NCBI GenBank assembly: GCA_964418695.1
Contig: CAYQMN010000004.1
Coordinates: 62,001-126,000, forward strand
Reading direction: 5' to 3'
Length of the DNA: 64,000 nucleotides
From: Prado023 sp964418695
GTDB taxonomy: Bacteria; Actinomycetota; Actinomycetes; S36-B12; CAIYMF01
This document shows positions 32,304 through 40,352 of this stretch, piece by piece. The notes beneath the pieces were generated by a model that did no database searches, was not told the DNA's origin, and saw only the letters and a list, made by a program, of their open reading frames with translations. Positions within the stretch are counted from its first letter, which is position 1. The number at the start of each line of letters is the position of its first letter. Position numbers and translations under genes: made by a program.

Positions 32304-32801
32304 ATGGGGAAGAAGTCGGCGGGGGCCGTCGGGACGCCAGCCACTCGGCGCCTGGCGGAGACGGGCACTGAGCACGTCCTGCGCTCCTATCAGCACGACC
32401 CGCGTGGCACGTCGTACGGGCAGGAGGCCGCCGAGGCGCTCCAGGTGGACCCGGCGCGCGTGCTCAAGACCCTGATCGCGGACATCGACGGGGCGCTGGT
32501 GGTCGGGATCGTGCCGGTCGGCACCTCGCTGGACCTCAAGGCCCTGGCGAGCGTGGTGGGCGGCAAGCGCGCGGCCATGGCCGAGCCCGACCGGGCGGAG
32601 CGGAGCACCGGATACGTCGTCGGCGGGATCTCGCCGATCGGGCAGAAGACCACGCTGCCCACTGTCTTGGACGAGTCCGCGCTCACCCACGCGACCGTGC
32701 TGGTGTCCGGGGGGCGCCGGGGCTTGGACGTGGAGCTCTCCGCGGACGACCTGATCCAGCTGACCAACGCCCGAGTCGCCCGGATCGCCCGGCGCGGCTG
32801 A
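32304..32801 (+). CDS. YbaK/EbsC-type aminoacyl-tRNA deacylase
   Basis: 165 aa. Ybak fold with the catalytic Lys in RVLKTLIADIDG, GGKRAAMA, the GGISPIGQKTTLPT loop and VSGGRRGLDVELS. Most similar to YbaK, which hydrolyses Cys-tRNAPro; the exact specificity cannot be read from sequence. Stop lies 9 bases from the convergent dnaE stop. Monocistronic. Confidence 0.92.
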   Translation: MGKKSAGAVGTPATRRLAETGTEHVLRSYQHDPRGTSYGQEAAEALQVDPARVLKTLIADIDGALVVGIVPVGTSLDLKALASVVGGKRAAMAEPDRAERSTGYVVGGISPIGQKTTLPTVLDESALTHATVLVSGGRRGLDVELSADDLIQLTNARVARIARRG

Positions 32802-32810
32802 TCCGCCCGC

Positions 32811-35800
32811 TCAGCCCAGGCAGCTCGGCCCGAGCAGGGCCTTGAGGTCGCCGGACAGTGACGTGGACGGGGTGACCCGCAGCCGGTCGTCGATGGCCAT
32901 CACGGTCGTCCGCGCTCCATTGCGCAGGTGCAGGTGCACGCTGGACGTGCCCGGATGCTGGGCCAGCACCTCCTTGAGCCGAGCCACCAGCGGCGGCGTG
33001 CAGCGCGCCACGTCCAGGTGCACGGCCACCGGACCCGAGGCGCTCTCCGCGAGGTTGGGCACGCTGATCTCCATGGCGCGCAGCCGGACGCTGCCCTCGT
33101 CGCTGCGGTCCAGCCGACCGCGCACGACCAGCACCGCGTCCTCGGCCAGGTGCATGCCGGCGGTGGAGTACAGCTGGGGGAAGCACAGGACCTCGACGCT
33201 GCCGACCAGATCCTCCAGCGTGAGGATCGCCCAGGCCTCCCCCTTGGCGCGGGTGACCTTGCGCTGCACCTGGGTGGCCAGCCCGGCCACGGTGACCATC
33301 TGGCCGTCGGTTCGCTCCTCGGCCGAGAGTGCCGAGATCGGCATGTCCGCCAGCCCGGACAGCACGCGCTCCAGACCGGACAGCGGATGGTCGGAGACGT
33401 AGAGCCCCAGCATCTCCCGCTCGTAGCCGAGCAGCGTCTTCTTGTCCCACTCCAGCATCGAGGGCTCCAGGCGCAGCCCGGGCGCCGGGGACCCGTCGTC
33501 GTCCCCGAGGTCGCCGAACAGGTCGAACTGGCCGACCGCTTCCGCACGCTTGGTCTCCACCGCCGACTCGATCGTCGACTCGTGGATGTCCAGCAGCCCC
33601 TTGCGAGTGTGGCCGAGACTGTCGAACGCGCCGGCCTTGATGAGCGACTCGATGACCCGCTTGTTGCAGGCGGTGGTCTCGATCTTCTCCACGAAGTCGT
33701 GGAAGTCGGTGAACCGGCCCTTGCTGGTGCGGGTGCGCAGGATCGACTCGACGACGTTGGTGCCCACGTTGCGGATCGCGGAGAGCCCGAACCGGACGTC
33801 GGTGCCGACCGGGGCGAAGTCGGGCATCGACTCGTTGACGTCCGGCGGCAGGACCTTGATGCCCATGCGGCGGGCCTCGGCCAGGTAGACCGCCGACTTG
33901 TCCTTGTCGTCGGCGATCGAGGTGAGCAGCCCGGCCATGTACTCGGCCGGGTAGTTGGCCTTGAGGTAGGCCGTCCAGTACGACACCAGCCCGTAGCCGG
34001 CGGTGTGCGCCTTGTTGAAGGCATAGTCGGAGAACGGGACGAGGATGTCCCAGAGGGTCGTGATCGAGTCCTCGGAGTACCCGTTGGCCCGCATCCCCTC
34101 GGCGAACGGGACGAACTCCTTGTCCAGGATCTCCTTCTTCTTCTTGCCCATCGCGCGGCGCAGCAGATCGGCCTTGCCCAGCGAGTAGCCCGCGAGCTGC
34201 TGGGCGATCGCCATGACCTGCTCCTGGTACACGATCAGCCCGTGCGTGTCCGAGAGGATCTCGGAGAGCGGCTCGGCCAGCTCGGGATGGATCGGGCGGA
34301 CCGGCTGACGGCCGTTCTTGCGGTCGGCGAAGTCGTTGTGCGCGTTGGCGCCCATCGGGCCGGGCCGGTAGAGGGCCAGCACCGCGGAGATGTCCTCGAA
34401 GTTCGTCGGCGCCAGGCGCAGGAGCAGCGAGCGCATGCCGGAGTTGTCCAGCTGGAAGACGCCCAGCGTGTCGCCGCGGGCCAGCAGCTCGTAGGTCGGC
34501 CGGTCGTCCAGCGCCAGCTCCTCGAGCACCACCGTCTCGCCGCGGTTGGCCTGGATGTGGCGCAGCGCGTCCTCCAGGATCGTGAGGTTGCGCAGCCCGA
34601 GGAAGTCCATCTTGAGCAGGCCCAGGGACTCGCAGGCGCCCATGTCGAGCTGGGTGATGACCGCCCCGTCGGACTCGCGGCGCATGATCGGCACCACGTC
34701 GAGCAGCGGCTCGGCCGACAGGATGACCCCGGCCGCGTGCACGCCCCACTGGCGGCGCAGCCCCTCCAGCCCCTGCGCGGTCGCGACGACCTCCTTGAGG
34801 TCCGGATCGCCCTCCACCAGCGTCCGGAAGTCGCCGGCCTCCTTGTAGCGGGGATCGGTCTCGTCGAAGATCCCCTTCAGCGAGATGTCCTTGCCCATCA
34901 CCGCCGGCGGCATCGCCTTGGTCAGCTGCTCGCCCACCGAGAACGGCCGGCCCAGCACGCGTGCGGAGTCCTTGAGCGCGGCCTTGGCCTTGATGGTGGA
35001 GTAGGTGACGATCTGGGCGACCCGTTCCTCGCCGTAGCGGTCGGTGGCGTAGCGGATCATCTCGGCGCGCCGGCGCTCGTCGAAGTCCATGTCGATGTCG
35101 GGCATCGAGACGCGCTCGGGGTTGAGGAACCGCTCGAACAGCAGCCCGTGACTCATCGGGTCCAGCTCGGTGATGCCCAGCGCGTACGCGATGAGCGCGC
35201 CCGCGGCCGACCCGCGGCCGGGGCCGACCCGGATGCCGACCTCCTTGGCGTGCGACACCAGGTCGGCGGTGACCAGGAAGTAGCCCGGGAAGCCCATCTG
35301 ATTGATGACCCCGAGCTCGTAGGCGGCCTGCTCGCGGCGGTCCTGCGGAACCCCGCCGGGGAACCGGCGAGCCAGCCCCCGCTCGACCTCGGCGACCAGG
35401 AACGACTCCTCGGTCTCCCCCTCGGGGACCGGGAAGCGGGGCATCAGGTTGCGGCCCTCGACGAAGTCCACCTCGCATCGCTCGGCGATGACCAGGGTGT
35501 TGTCGCAGGCCTCGGGCAGCTCGGCCCAGACCCGGCGCATCTCCTCGGCGGACTTGACGTAGAAGTCGCGCGCGTCGAACTTGAACCGGTTGGGGTCGGC
35601 CAGCGTCTTGCCGGTCTGGACGCACAGCAGCACCTCGTGCGCCTCGGCGTCGCTGGCGTGCGTGTAGTGCAGGTCGTTGGTGGCCAGCAGGGGGAGCTTG
35701 AGGTCGCGCGCGATCCGCAGCAGATCCTCGCGGGTGCGCCGCTCGATCGCCAGGCCGTGGTCCATCAGCTCGCAGAAGAAGTTGTCCGGTCCGAGGATCT

Positions 35801-36362
35801 CGCGGTAGTCCGCGGCGGCCGCCCGCGCCTTCTCGTACTGGCCGACCTGCAGCCATCGGTGCACCTCGCCGGAGGGGCAGCCGGTGGTGGCGATGATCCC
35901 CTTGCCGTGCCGGGCGAGCAGCTCGCGGTCCAGCCGCGGGAACTTGCGGTACTGCCCCTCGAGGCTGGCCAGCGAGGACAGGCGGAACAGGTTGTGCAGG
36001 CCCTCGGTGGTCTCGGCCAGCATGGTCATGTGGGTGTAGTTGACCGACCCCTTGACCGTGCCCTCCTCCCCCACGTCCTGGCCGACGTCGGCGCCGAAGG
36101 AGAACGGCGCCCGGTCGAACCGCGAGCCGATCGGGACGTAGTAGGCCTCCATGCCGATGATCGGCTTGACCCCGGCGGCCTTCCCGGCCTTGTAGAACTC
36201 GTAGGCGCCGAAGACGTTGCCGTGGTCGGTCATCGCCAGCGCCGGCATCTCCAGCCGGGCCGCCTCGGCGAAGAGATCCTTGACCCGGGCCGCCCCGTCG
36301 AGCATCGAGTACTCGGTGTGCACATGCAGGTGCACGAAGCTGCTGCTCGGGGAGCTCCCCAC
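32811..36362 (-). CDS. dnaE: DNA polymerase III alpha subunit
   Basis: 1183 aa replicative polymerase of the DnaE1 class. N-terminal PHP domain (HLHVHTEYSMLDGAARV, AMTDHGNVFG), palm with GPGRGSAAGA and catalytic aspartates in PDIDMDFD and LLKMDFLG, then finger, tandem HhH (about residues 830-900) and an OB-fold near VTVAGLATQVQRKVTRAKG. Start: the frame begins TTG 36365 then GTG 36362; GGAGG lies 2 and 5 bases away respectively, so GTG is chosen. Length typical. The 220-base spacer to rluD suggests its own promoter. Confidence 0.97.
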   Translation of the reverse strand: MGSSPSSSFVHLHVHTEYSMLDGAARVKDLFAEAARLEMPALAMTDHGNVFGAYEFYKAGKAAGVKPIIGMEAYYVPIGSRFDRAPFSFGADVGQDVGEEGTVKGSVNYTHMTMLAETTEGLHNLFRLSSLASLEGQYRKFPRLDRELLARHGKGIIATTGCPSGEVHRWLQVGQYEKARAAAADYREILGPDNFFCELMDHGLAIERRTREDLLRIARDLKLPLLATNDLHYTHASDAEAHEVLLCVQTGKTLADPNRFKFDARDFYVKSAEEMRRVWAELPEACDNTLVIAERCEVDFVEGRNLMPRFPVPEGETEESFLVAEVERGLARRFPGGVPQDRREQAAYELGVINQMGFPGYFLVTADLVSHAKEVGIRVGPGRGSAAGALIAYALGITELDPMSHGLLFERFLNPERVSMPDIDMDFDERRRAEMIRYATDRYGEERVAQIVTYSTIKAKAALKDSARVLGRPFSVGEQLTKAMPPAVMGKDISLKGIFDETDPRYKEAGDFRTLVEGDPDLKEVVATAQGLEGLRRQWGVHAAGVILSAEPLLDVVPIMRRESDGAVITQLDMGACESLGLLKMDFLGLRNLTILEDALRHIQANRGETVVLEELALDDRPTYELLARGDTLGVFQLDNSGMRSLLLRLAPTNFEDISAVLALYRPGPMGANAHNDFADRKNGRQPVRPIHPELAEPLSEILSDTHGLIVYQEQVMAIAQQLAGYSLGKADLLRRAMGKKKKEILDKEFVPFAEGMRANGYSEDSITTLWDILVPFSDYAFNKAHTAGYGLVSYWTAYLKANYPAEYMAGLLTSIADDKDKSAVYLAEARRMGIKVLPPDVNESMPDFAPVGTDVRFGLSAIRNVGTNVVESILRTRTSKGRFTDFHDFVEKIETTACNKRVIESLIKAGAFDSLGHTRKGLLDIHESTIESAVETKRAEAVGQFDLFGDLGDDDGSPAPGLRLEPSMLEWDKKTLLGYEREMLGLYVSDHPLSGLERVLSGLADMPISALSAEERTDGQMVTVAGLATQVQRKVTRAKGEAWAILTLEDLVGSVEVLCFPQLYSTAGMHLAEDAVLVVRGRLDRSDEGSVRLRAMEISVPNLAESASGPVAVHLDVARCTPPLVARLKEVLAQHPGTSSVHLHLRNGARTTVMAIDDRLRVTPSTSLSGDLKALLGPSCLG

Positions 36363-36582
36363 CAATGCCTCCAGACATCCGGGCCGGTCGTGGGCGGTCG
36401 TGCGGCGCGGGCTCCTCGGGGGGCCTCGCGGTCGTGCTCAGGGGCGGTGCTCAGGGGCGGTGCGGGCTGCGCGAGGGCCGGGGGAAGCGGCGCCGAACGG
36501 CAGATGCCGATGCTACCGCCGCCCTCCGACAACGCCGGGCAAGCAGCCCCGGCGAGGCCCGCAGGTGCCCCCGCGAGGCACC
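36363..36582. other. Spacer upstream of dnaE
   Basis: 220 bases with no gene. It contains a 13-base tandem repeat GTGCTCAGGGGCG twice (36434-36446 and 36447-36459). The GGAGG of dnaE is at 36368-36372. No convincing -10 box was found. Confidence 0.5.
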
Positions 36583-37515
36583 TCAGTCGGGCCGCAGCAC
36601 CGCCAGCGCGTGCGCCAGGTCCGCGGGGTACTCCGAGGCGAACTCCACCCACTCGCCGCTGCCCGGGTGCACGAACCCGAGCCGGGTGGCGTGCAGCCAC
36701 TGCCGGTCCAGGCCGACCCGGGCGGCCAGGGTGGGGTCCGCGCCGTACGTGAGGTCGCCGACGCACGGGTGGCGCAGCGCGGCCATGTGGACCCGGATCT
36801 GATGGGTCCGACCGGTCTCCAGGTGGATCTCCAGCAGGCTGGCGAACCGCAGCGCCTCGATCACCTCGTAGTGGGTGATCGAGCGGCGCCCATCGGAGCG
36901 CACCGCGAACTTCCAGTCGTGATGGGGATGCCGGGCGATCGGCGCGTCGATCGTGCCCCGAATCGGGTCCGGGAGCCCCTGGACCAGGGCGTGGTACAGC
37001 TTCTCGGGCGTCCGCTCCCGGAACTGGTGCTTGAGGTGGCTGTACGCGGGCTCGCTGGCGGCCAGCACCATCAACCCGGACGTGCCCACGTCCAGGCGCT
37101 GCACGACCCCGCGCCGCTCGGGCGCCCCGGAGGTGGAGATCCGCAAGCCGCGAGCCCGCAGGATGCCGGTGACGCTGGGGCCCACGAAGCCGACGCTGGG
37201 ATGCGCGACCACTCCGACCGGCTTGTCGACCACGATGATGTCGGCGTCGGAGTAGACCACCCGCAGTGCGGCCACGTCGGGCTCCGCCTCGGGCTCGGCG
37301 TCCGGGTCGCGTACCGGCGGGAGGGCCACCTCCAGCAGCTCGCCGCCGGAGACCCGGGCGCTCTTGCCGACCGGGCGGCCGTCCAGGTGCACCTCGCCGC
37401 CCTCGGCCAGCTCGGCCGCCCGGGTGCGCGAGAGCCCGAACATCCGGGCCAGGACCGCATCCACGCGCTCGCCGGCCAGCCCGTCCGGGACGGGGGCCAT
37501 GCGCACGTCAGCCAT
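36583..37515 (-). CDS. RluA/RluD-family 23S rRNA pseudouridine synthase
   Basis: 310 aa. N-terminal S4 RNA-binding domain (RVDAVLARMFGLSRTRAAEL, GEVHLDGR) then the catalytic domain with the Asp in RLDVGTSGLMVLA and DKPVGVVAHPS. RluD-like by length and its place after lspA. The ATG 37515 overlaps the lspA stop by 8 bases (ATGGCTGA); the frame is open further upstream only because it crosses the lspA repeats. Confidence 0.94.
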   Translation of the reverse strand: MADVRMAPVPDGLAGERVDAVLARMFGLSRTRAAELAEGGEVHLDGRPVGKSARVSGGELLEVALPPVRDPDAEPEAEPDVAALRVVYSDADIIVVDKPVGVVAHPSVGFVGPSVTGILRARGLRISTSGAPERRGVVQRLDVGTSGLMVLAASEPAYSHLKHQFRERTPEKLYHALVQGLPDPIRGTIDAPIARHPHHDWKFAVRSDGRRSITHYEVIEALRFASLLEIHLETGRTHQIRVHMAALRHPCVGDLTYGADPTLAARVGLDRQWLHATRLGFVHPGSGEWVEFASEYPADLAHALAVLRPD

Positions 37516-38215
37516 CGACGCGACCCGGCTCGTGGGTGCGGCCCGGCTCGTGGGTGTGACTGGGCTCGTGGGTGGGACCCGACTCAAGGGCGGGGTCGTG
37601 TTCGTGGGTGAGGCTGGGCTCGTGGGTGGGGGCATGTGGCGGCGCGGGTGATCCAGGCTGGACCGGGTACCGCGGCGGCTCAGACGCCCCGGGCTGGACC
37701 CGGAAACCAGACGGCTCGGTCGACCCGGGCTGGATCGGCGAGTCGGTGGTCGTGAGCTCCACCCCCTTCAGGGAGAGCACGATCGCCAGCGCGGCCGAGC
37801 AGGTCAGCGCCATGTCTGCGACGTTGAACACCGGGAAGCTCGGCAGCGCGATGAAGTCCACGACGTGCCCGCGCATCGGCTGCGGCGCGCGGACGATCCG
37901 GTCGATCAGGTTGCCCAGCGCCCCGCCCAGGACGCCGCCCAGCACGACCGCCCACCACGTGCTCGTCATCGTCCGGGAGCTGCGCACGATGACCACGCTG
38001 ACCACGATCGCGACGATGCTGATGAGGATGGTGTAGTTGCCGCCCATCGAGAACGCCGCGCCCGGGTTGCGCACCAGGGTCAGTCGCAGCAGGTCGCCGA
38101 CGATCGAGACCGGCAGCTCGCCCTCCAGCCTGGCCACCGCGAGGGCCTTGGTGAGCTGGTCGAGCAGCACCACGCCCGCAGCCACTCCCAGGGTCACCGG
38201 GAGCTTGCTGCGCAT
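37508..38215 (-). CDS. lspA: Prolipoprotein signal peptidase II with His/Pro-rich tail
   Basis: 235 aa. Four transmembrane segments and both catalytic aspartates, Asp105 (NLIDR) and Asp134 (FNVADMALT), so an active aspartyl protease cutting lipoprotein signal peptides after Lgt. Residues about 155-235 are an unusual low-complexity tail: first IQPGSTEPSGFRVQPG-type units, then HEPS/THEPGRTHEP units encoded by an imperfect minisatellite. LspA normally ends near 160-190 aa. GGAGGA 5 bases before ATG 38215. rluD follows with overlap. Confidence 0.95.
   Translation of the reverse strand: MRSKLPVTLGVAAGVVLLDQLTKALAVARLEGELPVSIVGDLLRLTLVRNPGAAFSMGGNYTILISIVAIVVSVVIVRSSRTMTSTWWAVVLGGVLGGALGNLIDRIVRAPQPMRGHVVDFIALPSFPVFNVADMALTCSAALAIVLSLKGVELTTTDSPIQPGSTEPSGFRVQPGASEPPRYPVQPGSPAPPHAPTHEPSLTHEHDPALESGPTHEPSHTHEPGRTHEPGRVDG
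37520..37632. repeat. Imperfect repeats in the 3' end of lspA
   Basis: The word GGCTCGTGGGTG recurs (about 37528, 37546, 37564, 37618) at multiples near 15-18 bases, encoding His-Glu-Pro units on the minus strand. The array abuts the rluD start codon. Confidence 0.8.
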
Positions 38216-38380
38216 CGTGCTCCTCCCCTGGCCGCCAGGCCGACGGCGGTGCCCCGGCAGGGCGCCACTCGGACGGGGCGTCGCGCAGTCAGGGCGCCGC
38301 CCACACGGAGCGCCCAGGATATCCCCGGCGGGCGGGCCGCGAGCCGACGCGCGAGCCCCGCTGGCTGGGAGCATCGGCCC

Positions 38381-38698
38381 ATGTCGACGTTCCGCGCGGC
38401 CATCCGGGTGCAGCCCGGAGCCCGGATCGCGGCCGTCGGCGGGCCGGCGCCGACCCCCTCGGGCCGCGCCGGCGACTCGCCCGCGCTCCTGGTGCGGGTG
38501 CGCGCCCGGCCGGTCGAGGGGGCAGCCACCGCGGCAGCCGAGCGGGCGGTGGCCGAGGCGCTCGGGGTGCCCGCGCGGCGCGTGCGCGTGGTGCGCGGGC
38601 AGACCACCCGAGACAAGCTGATCGAGGTCACCGACCCGCCGGAGGACATTCGCCAGCGCTGGGCGAGGCTGCTCGCCGAGGGCCCACCCGGGCGCTGA
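38381..38698 (+). CDS. DUF167/YggU family protein
   Basis: 105 aa. IRVQPGAR at the start, LLVRVRARPVEGAATAAAERAVAEALGV and the C-terminal VVRGQTTRDKLIEV are the family core. Role unknown in all bacteria. Divergent from lspA (165-base spacer) and convergent with the ThrE gene across a strong hairpin. Confidence 0.9.
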   Translation: MSTFRAAIRVQPGARIAAVGGPAPTPSGRAGDSPALLVRVRARPVEGAATAAAERAVAEALGVPARRVRVVRGQTTRDKLIEVTDPPEDIRQRWARLLAEGPPGR

Positions 38699-38705
38699 GC
38701 CTCCG

Positions 38706-38755
38706 GGCGCTGAGCAGCCGGGCAGGAGCCGCCGGGACCCGGAAGGCTCAGCGCC
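38706..38755. terminator. Bidirectional hairpin between YggU and ThrE genes
   Basis: Arms GGCGCTGAGC (38706-38715) and GCTCAGCGCC (38746-38755), with an inner CCGGG/CCCGG pair (38718-38722, 38738-38742). It begins 7 bases after one stop and overlaps the other gene's stop (38748). The word GGGCGCTGAGC also occurs just before, at the YggU stop. Confidence 0.75.
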
Positions 38756-40112
38756 GGCGCCGGGGCAGCCACTGGTGCGGCAGGTCGCTGGCCGCCCGGT
38801 AGCCCGAGACCATCATCGAGAACAGCGCGGCGCCGATGAGCACCCCCAGCGCGATCGACGCGAACGCCTGCACGGCGGCCATGAAGTCCTCCAGGCCGTA
38901 GCCCTCGCCCGAGGTGGATACCAGCTCGGTGACGCCGATGAGACTGGCCGCGCCAGGGACGAGCAGCCAGAAGCCCGGCATGAAGATGACCATGGCCGGC
39001 GGACCCACGCGCGCGGCGTCCAGCCAGAGCGCGAACACGGTCATGACCAGCGCCCCGAAGAACCCGCCGAGCTCGGCGGAGAAGACCGCACCGCCGACCA
39101 GCTGCGCGGTGTAGGTCAGCACCAGCACGGCCAGGATCGGCGGCAGCATCCGCACGGGAGCGCAGTAGTGCAGGTGGTGGGCCGCACAGATGAGCAGGAT
39201 CCCGACCCACGGCGCCCAGGCCCCCAGCGTGGTGGCGGACCCGTTGACCAGGTCCTCGTGCGGCAGGCCCACGAGCGCGCTGCCCGCGACGATGCCGAAG
39301 GCCAGCAGGGCCAGGGTCACGATGCCGTAGACGATGCGACTGGTGCCGCTGATCATCTGGGCGGCGGCCAGCTCCACGAACCCGGTCGTGAGGATCACGC
39401 CGGGCAGGAAGGCGATCAAGGGCGGGATCACGACCAGCAGCGGGTTCGCCCCGTGCAGCTGCTCGGCCAGGCCGAAGACGATCACGCTGACCAGGAACGC
39501 CGCCAGGACCGGCTGGACCGTCCTCAGCGACGCGATCGGCGCCATCGTGAGCACGCCGACGAAGCAGCCCAGCACGAACGCCGCGGCGACGCCGAAGACC
39601 GAGGGCTGCAGCACCAGGGAGAAGCCGACCGTCATGATCGCGTAGCCGGGGATTCGGACCAGTCGCCCGTAGCGCGGCGGCGCGGCCAGCACGTCCCACA
39701 GCTCGCCCAGCGCGGTGGCCGGGCCGACCTGGCCGCGCTCGACGCGATCCACCAGCTCGAAGACACCAGCGATCTGGTCCACTCGCAGCTCGCGGGTCGG
39801 CACCTGGCGCAGCCGCACCCGGGCCACCACCCCGGACATGGTCTGCACCAGCAGCATCGTGGGCATCGCGACGACCTCGAAGTCGCGCAGGCCGTAGGTG
39901 GCGCCCATCCGCTGCATCCGGGTCTGCACCCCGTCGACCGACTCGCCGGCCCGGGTCATCGCCTCGCCCAGCTGGATGATCAGCTCGGCGGCGGTGGCCC
40001 GCACGATGGTCGCGTCGACGCCGGTGGCCTCGTGGTCGGCGGGCCCGGGGGCGGGCCCCGAAGGCAGTTCGCGCAGCCACTGGCGCGCGCGATCCTCGGG
40101 CGGCACAGGCAT
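38748..40112 (-). CDS. ThrE-type threonine/serine exporter family protein
   Basis: 454 aa. Soluble N-terminal part (about 1-130, DUF1212-type start) followed by ten or so transmembrane segments in two blocks (PF06738-like then DUF3815-like). ThrE of Corynebacterium exports threonine and serine by the proton motive force (established for that protein); the substrate here is inferred. ATG 40112 fits where family homology begins (PPEDRARQWLRELP); upstream codons are not conserved-looking. Divergent from ileS. Confidence 0.9.
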   Translation of the reverse strand: MPVPPEDRARQWLRELPSGPAPGPADHEATGVDATIVRATAAELIIQLGEAMTRAGESVDGVQTRMQRMGATYGLRDFEVVAMPTMLLVQTMSGVVARVRLRQVPTRELRVDQIAGVFELVDRVERGQVGPATALGELWDVLAAPPRYGRLVRIPGYAIMTVGFSLVLQPSVFGVAAAFVLGCFVGVLTMAPIASLRTVQPVLAAFLVSVIVFGLAEQLHGANPLLVVIPPLIAFLPGVILTTGFVELAAAQMISGTSRIVYGIVTLALLAFGIVAGSALVGLPHEDLVNGSATTLGAWAPWVGILLICAAHHLHYCAPVRMLPPILAVLVLTYTAQLVGGAVFSAELGGFFGALVMTVFALWLDAARVGPPAMVIFMPGFWLLVPGAASLIGVTELVSTSGEGYGLEDFMAAVQAFASIALGVLIGAALFSMMVSGYRAASDLPHQWLPRRRR

Positions 40113-40352
40113 CGAGCAGACCCCTTCGTCACGGTTCCACGACGGCGGGACCAAGCATGCCCCTCCCCTCCTCGCAATCCGGTGGCTTCGGCGTCGCCGT
40201 GGCTGCGCCGGACCCACCAGATCGCGCCGAGCTGGGAGCCGGAGCCCGGCTCAGGGTGGCGTTGAGGTGCCCAGCCGGTTGACATCGGCGGGCGCCAGCG
40301 CGTCGGGCACCTAGAATCGTCGGTCGAAACCCTGCCTGCGAGGACTCCCCAC
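40113..40352. promoter_or_regulatory. Divergent spacer of the ThrE gene and ileS
   Basis: 240 bases. Plus strand TAGAAT (40312-40317) is a good -10 for ileS, giving a leader of about 28 nt with GAGGA 8 bases before the ATG. TTGACA at 40279 is 27 bases away, too far to be its -35. No T-box signature was recognised, although many actinobacterial ileS genes have one. Confidence 0.5.

Noticed and set aside
40279..40317. TTGACA plus TAGAAT as a single promoter for ileS
   Set aside because: The spacer is 27 bases, far outside 16-19; only the TAGAAT is kept as a candidate.
40218..40352. T-box riboswitch before ileS, expected for many actinobacteria
   Set aside because: AGGGTGG appears at about 40252 but is not followed by the NACCGCG part, and a good -10 box at 40312 leaves a leader of only about 28 nt.
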